Assembly: GCA_052148775.1 (NCBI GenBank)
Contig: JBKQHM010000770.1
Coordinates: 1-17,261, forward strand
Source of the DNA: CAVZRC01 sp052148775
GTDB lineage: Bacteria > Planctomycetota > Planctomycetia > Isosphaerales > Isosphaeraceae
Direction of reading: 5' to 3'
Length of the DNA stretch: 17,261 nt
Part shown: positions 15,701 through 17,261 of the stretch, one piece after another
How the letters are laid out: each line of letters begins with the position of its first letter
Position numbering within the stretch: the first letter of the stretch is position 1
Program-made: the position numbers and the translations under genes
Notes under the pieces: generated by a model
Told to the model about the DNA's origin: nothing
The model's database searches: none
Seen by the model: the letters and a program-made list of their open reading frames with translations, nothing else

Positions 15701-16339
15701 TCAGCGGGAGACCGTGTAATAGGTGTAACGCGCGGTGGCCGCGTTGTAGTAGAGCGGGTAACGGTAGCCGTCGCCCGGCTCATAGGTCTGGTCGGTCAAG
15801 TATGGGGCCGAGGAAGCCTGGTTGACGACCGGAGCCGACGGGTAATAGATGTAACCCCCGGTGGCCGGGTTGTAATAGAGCGGGTAACGGTAGCCGTCGC
15901 CCGGCTCGTAGGTCTGGGAGGTCAAGTACGGGGCCGAGGAGGCCTGGTTGGCGACCGGGGCCGAGTTGTAGCCACTCGAATAGTCATTGCTCCCGCCATA
16001 TCCATTGCCGTATCCGCCGTAGCCATACCCGTTGCCATAGCCGCCGTAGCCGTATCCGTTGCCATAGCCGCCGTAGCCGTATCCACCCAGGCCGAGGCCG
16101 AGGAGGCCGTATCCAAAGCCGTTGTAACCGGGTCGATAACCACCGCCGTAGTAGCCGCTTCCGCCGAAGCCGCCTCGATAACCACCGCCGTAGCCGCCCA
16201 TGTGGCAGCCACCGTCGTGACCACTACCGCCACCGCCTCCACCATGAGCGAGGACCGAGGTGGCCGAGGCCGCCAGGACCGTCATCGCCAGCGCTGTCGC
16301 TTTGATCGCTTTCGGGGAGAATCTCAGGAACCGAATCAT
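15701..16339 (-). CDS. Glycine/tyrosine-rich exported repeat protein
   Basis: The 212-aa protein has a signal peptide (MIRFLRFSPKAIKATALAMT, cut after VLA/HGGG), then a Gly/His-rich segment with one Cys, a Gly/Tyr-rich block with three 9-residue GYGGYGNGY units (about 87-115), and two 42-residue C-terminal repeats (126-167 and 168-209) sharing SAP.V.NQASSAPYLT, QTYEPGDGYRYPLYYN and a Tyr-rich end. I know no function; glycine/tyrosine-rich secreted proteins are often structural or surface-adhesive, which is only an analogy. The ATG at 16339 starts the signal peptide and has GGAG 9 nt upstream; the longer frame to 16468 lacks support. A likely promoter lies 119 bp upstream. Confidence 0.82.
   Translation of the reverse strand: MIRFLRFSPKAIKATALAMTVLAASATSVLAHGGGGGGSGHDGGCHMGGYGGGYRGGFGGSGYYGGGYRPGYNGFGYGLLGLGLGGYGYGGYGNGYGYGGYGNGYGYGGYGNGYGGSNDYSSGYNSAPVANQASSAPYLTSQTYEPGDGYRYPLYYNPATGGYIYYPSAPVVNQASSAPYLTDQTYEPGDGYRYPLYYNAATARYTYYTVSR
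15713..15964 (-). repeat. Two tandem 126-bp coding repeats
   Basis: The 3' end of the glycine-rich gene consists of two 42-codon units (15839-15964 and 15713-15838). Long stretches are almost identical at DNA level, for example around the EPGDGYRYPLYYN codons, pointing to a fairly recent duplication or to gene conversion. Confidence 0.8.
15995..16081 (-). repeat. 27-bp tandem repeats encoding GYGGYGNGY
   Basis: A 27-bp unit is repeated about three times with very few differences (plus-strand unit GTTGCCATAGCCGCCGTAGC and so on). Such arrays readily gain or lose copies by slippage. Confidence 0.75.
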
Positions 16340-16457
16340 CGCTGCACTCCGTGTTGTGAATCTGCGGAACGATTCCGAGGGGGGAATCCCCCCGTCGCGT
16401 TCTGGACCGCGGCTTGCTTCTGCTGCGATTCCCATGCCCATCGTGATGAATATGCAG

Positions 16458-16463
16458 ATTATA
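16458..16463 (-). promoter_or_regulatory. Possible -10 element of the glycine-rich gene
   Basis: The minus strand has a perfect TATAAT, 119 nt before the ATG at 16339, within an unusually A/T-rich stretch. No good TTGACA match lies 16-18 bp upstream. A 10-bp palindrome, ATCGTACGAT (16488-16497), sits just upstream and could be an operator. The leader would be about 110 nt. Confidence 0.4.
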
Positions 16464-16649
16464 CGCAAAAAAGTGTAGATTAATTCGATCGTACGATGCG
16501 AGACTCTCCATCGGGAGATTCGACGGGATTCTCGGGCCCGACGGCAAGGTCTCTGTCGACCGCGGGAACGAGAAGCAAGTCTGAGATAGCCTTATCGGCT
16601 TGATCCTCGCTCAGCACCCTCTTTCACAGGGTCCGCCTGTCGTCCGCCG

Positions 16650-16960
16650 GGATCGCAGCATTTGCACCTGGATGGCGTCGGGATCTTCGCCTTGATCGCG
16701 GGGAGTTACACGCCGATCGGCTGGACCCTGATACGCGGTCGATGGCGGCGGTGGACCCTGGCGACGGTCTGGGCCATGGCCGCCGCGGCCACGATCCTGA
16801 TTGCGACCGGCCGTGCTCAATCTGCTGCACTGGACCGTCCTTTGAGCGGGGATCTTCGGGACCCACGAGTTGTTCCACCTGTTCGTGCTGGCGGGTAGTT
16901 TGGCCCACTACTGGTTCATTCTCGAGGTCGTCGTGCCGTTCGCCAAGAGGCCCGGAGGAC
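16650..16960 (+). pseudogene. Broken hemolysin III family (PAQR-like) membrane protein gene
   Basis: Two pieces of a hemolysin III/YqfA-type protein lie in different frames. The first (from about 16662) encodes HLDGVGIFALIAGSYTPIGW followed by a Trp-rich loop and a second hydrophobic helix (ATVWAMAAAATILIATG), matching the family's '.DH..IFlLIAGtYTP' region. The second (about 16849-16950) encodes GIFGTHELFHLFVLAGSLAH and YWFIL, matching the conserved HE.FH.fV..gs..H at the last membrane segments. Roughly 60 residues between them and the N-terminal helices are absent, an in-frame TGA precedes the second piece, and there is no proper start. It is a pseudogene by both frameshift and deletion. 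Confidence 0.7.
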
Positions 16961-17261
16961 TCGTCGGCAGGCGGACCTTTGAATTCCCGCAGGGGGACAG
17001 GCAGCCCCAAGTACCCGATCTTTGCTCGGCATTCCCCGAGGCGACCTCATGCCGATCATCCCGGTCGGAAACCGAACAAACTTGCTTTTCTCTTGCTGCT
17101 GTGCCTACCATGACGAGTGTACCGTGAGAGGCGAAATGGGATTACCCTTCGTCGGCTCCCGAACATGATTTGAATTTGTCGGATGACTAAACGAAGGGCA
17201 GCCCGGCTATTCTGGGTGGTCCGTCGAAGAGTAAGCCGGCGTGGTCGAGGATCTGAGGATC
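16961..17261. other. Right end of the window, no recognisable gene
   Basis: No convincing coding frame is seen after the hemolysin III remnant. An 8-bp inverted repeat, CCCTTCGT (17145-17152) and ACGAAGGG (17191-17198), is 38 bp apart. The last 60 bp could begin a gene or element continuing beyond the window. Confidence 0.4.

Noticed and set aside
17145..17198. 8-bp inverted repeat near the right edge as a possible insertion-sequence end
   Set aside because: No transposase, target duplication or second end is visible, and an 8-bp match over 38 bp can occur by chance.

Overview
The window looks like a piece of a high-GC planctomycete chromosome, probably Isosphaeraceae-like. This is an inference from gene content. 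The strongest sign is an ECF sigma factor with a long C-terminal extension crossing the membrane. Supporting signs are a Uma2-family nuclease-fold gene, very large secreted proteins of low recognisability, and a small 'FG..vE..K....GDfTyeEL..kAreF' protein. No rRNA, tRNA, CRISPR array or intact insertion sequence was recognised.

Layout. (1) 90-6204, minus strand: a compact five-gene run. In transcription order it holds a 1352-aa exported protein with a glycosidase-like centre and a carbohydrate-binding-like C-terminus, a sugar-phosphate isomerase/epimerase-like TIM barrel, a 64-aa protein resembling the tail of polymorphic toxins, and two uncharacterised proteins. Gaps are 65 bp or less, one junction is a TGATG overlap, and a GC-rich hairpin lies just past the last stop. 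(2) 6205-6838: divergent spacer. (3) 6839-9953, plus strand: an intact TolC-type outer-membrane efflux protein, then an in-frame scar that joins the coiled-coil hairpin of an EmrA/HlyD-type adaptor to the last segment of an EmrB/DHA2-type transporter, then an exported TPR protein. (4) 9976-11575, minus strand: a Uma2-family protein and a fumarylacetoacetate-hydrolase-family gene split by one frameshift. (5) 11735-14505, minus strand: a proline-rich exported repeat protein downstream of the most striking gene, an ECF sigma factor fused in one reading frame to a transmembrane segment and a Wza-like polysaccharide-export domain. (6) 14506-17261: a sparsely coding region with a glycine/tyrosine-rich exported repeat protein, a lipoyl-domain remnant of an adaptor protein and a broken hemolysin III gene.

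How the parts may fit: the minus-strand run pairs an exported carbohydrate-active-looking protein with a sugar isomerase-like enzyme, followed by what may be an orphan toxin/immunity-like module. The TolC gene has apparently lost its adaptor and pump partners by deletion. The sigma/export fusion places a transcription factor and an envelope polysaccharide-export module on opposite sides of the same membrane. A strong ribosome-binding site inside the frame, just before the transmembrane segment, may also allow the export half to be made alone. Several genes on the right side and around the efflux locus are decayed, so the window mixes working operons with eroding membrane-transport genes.
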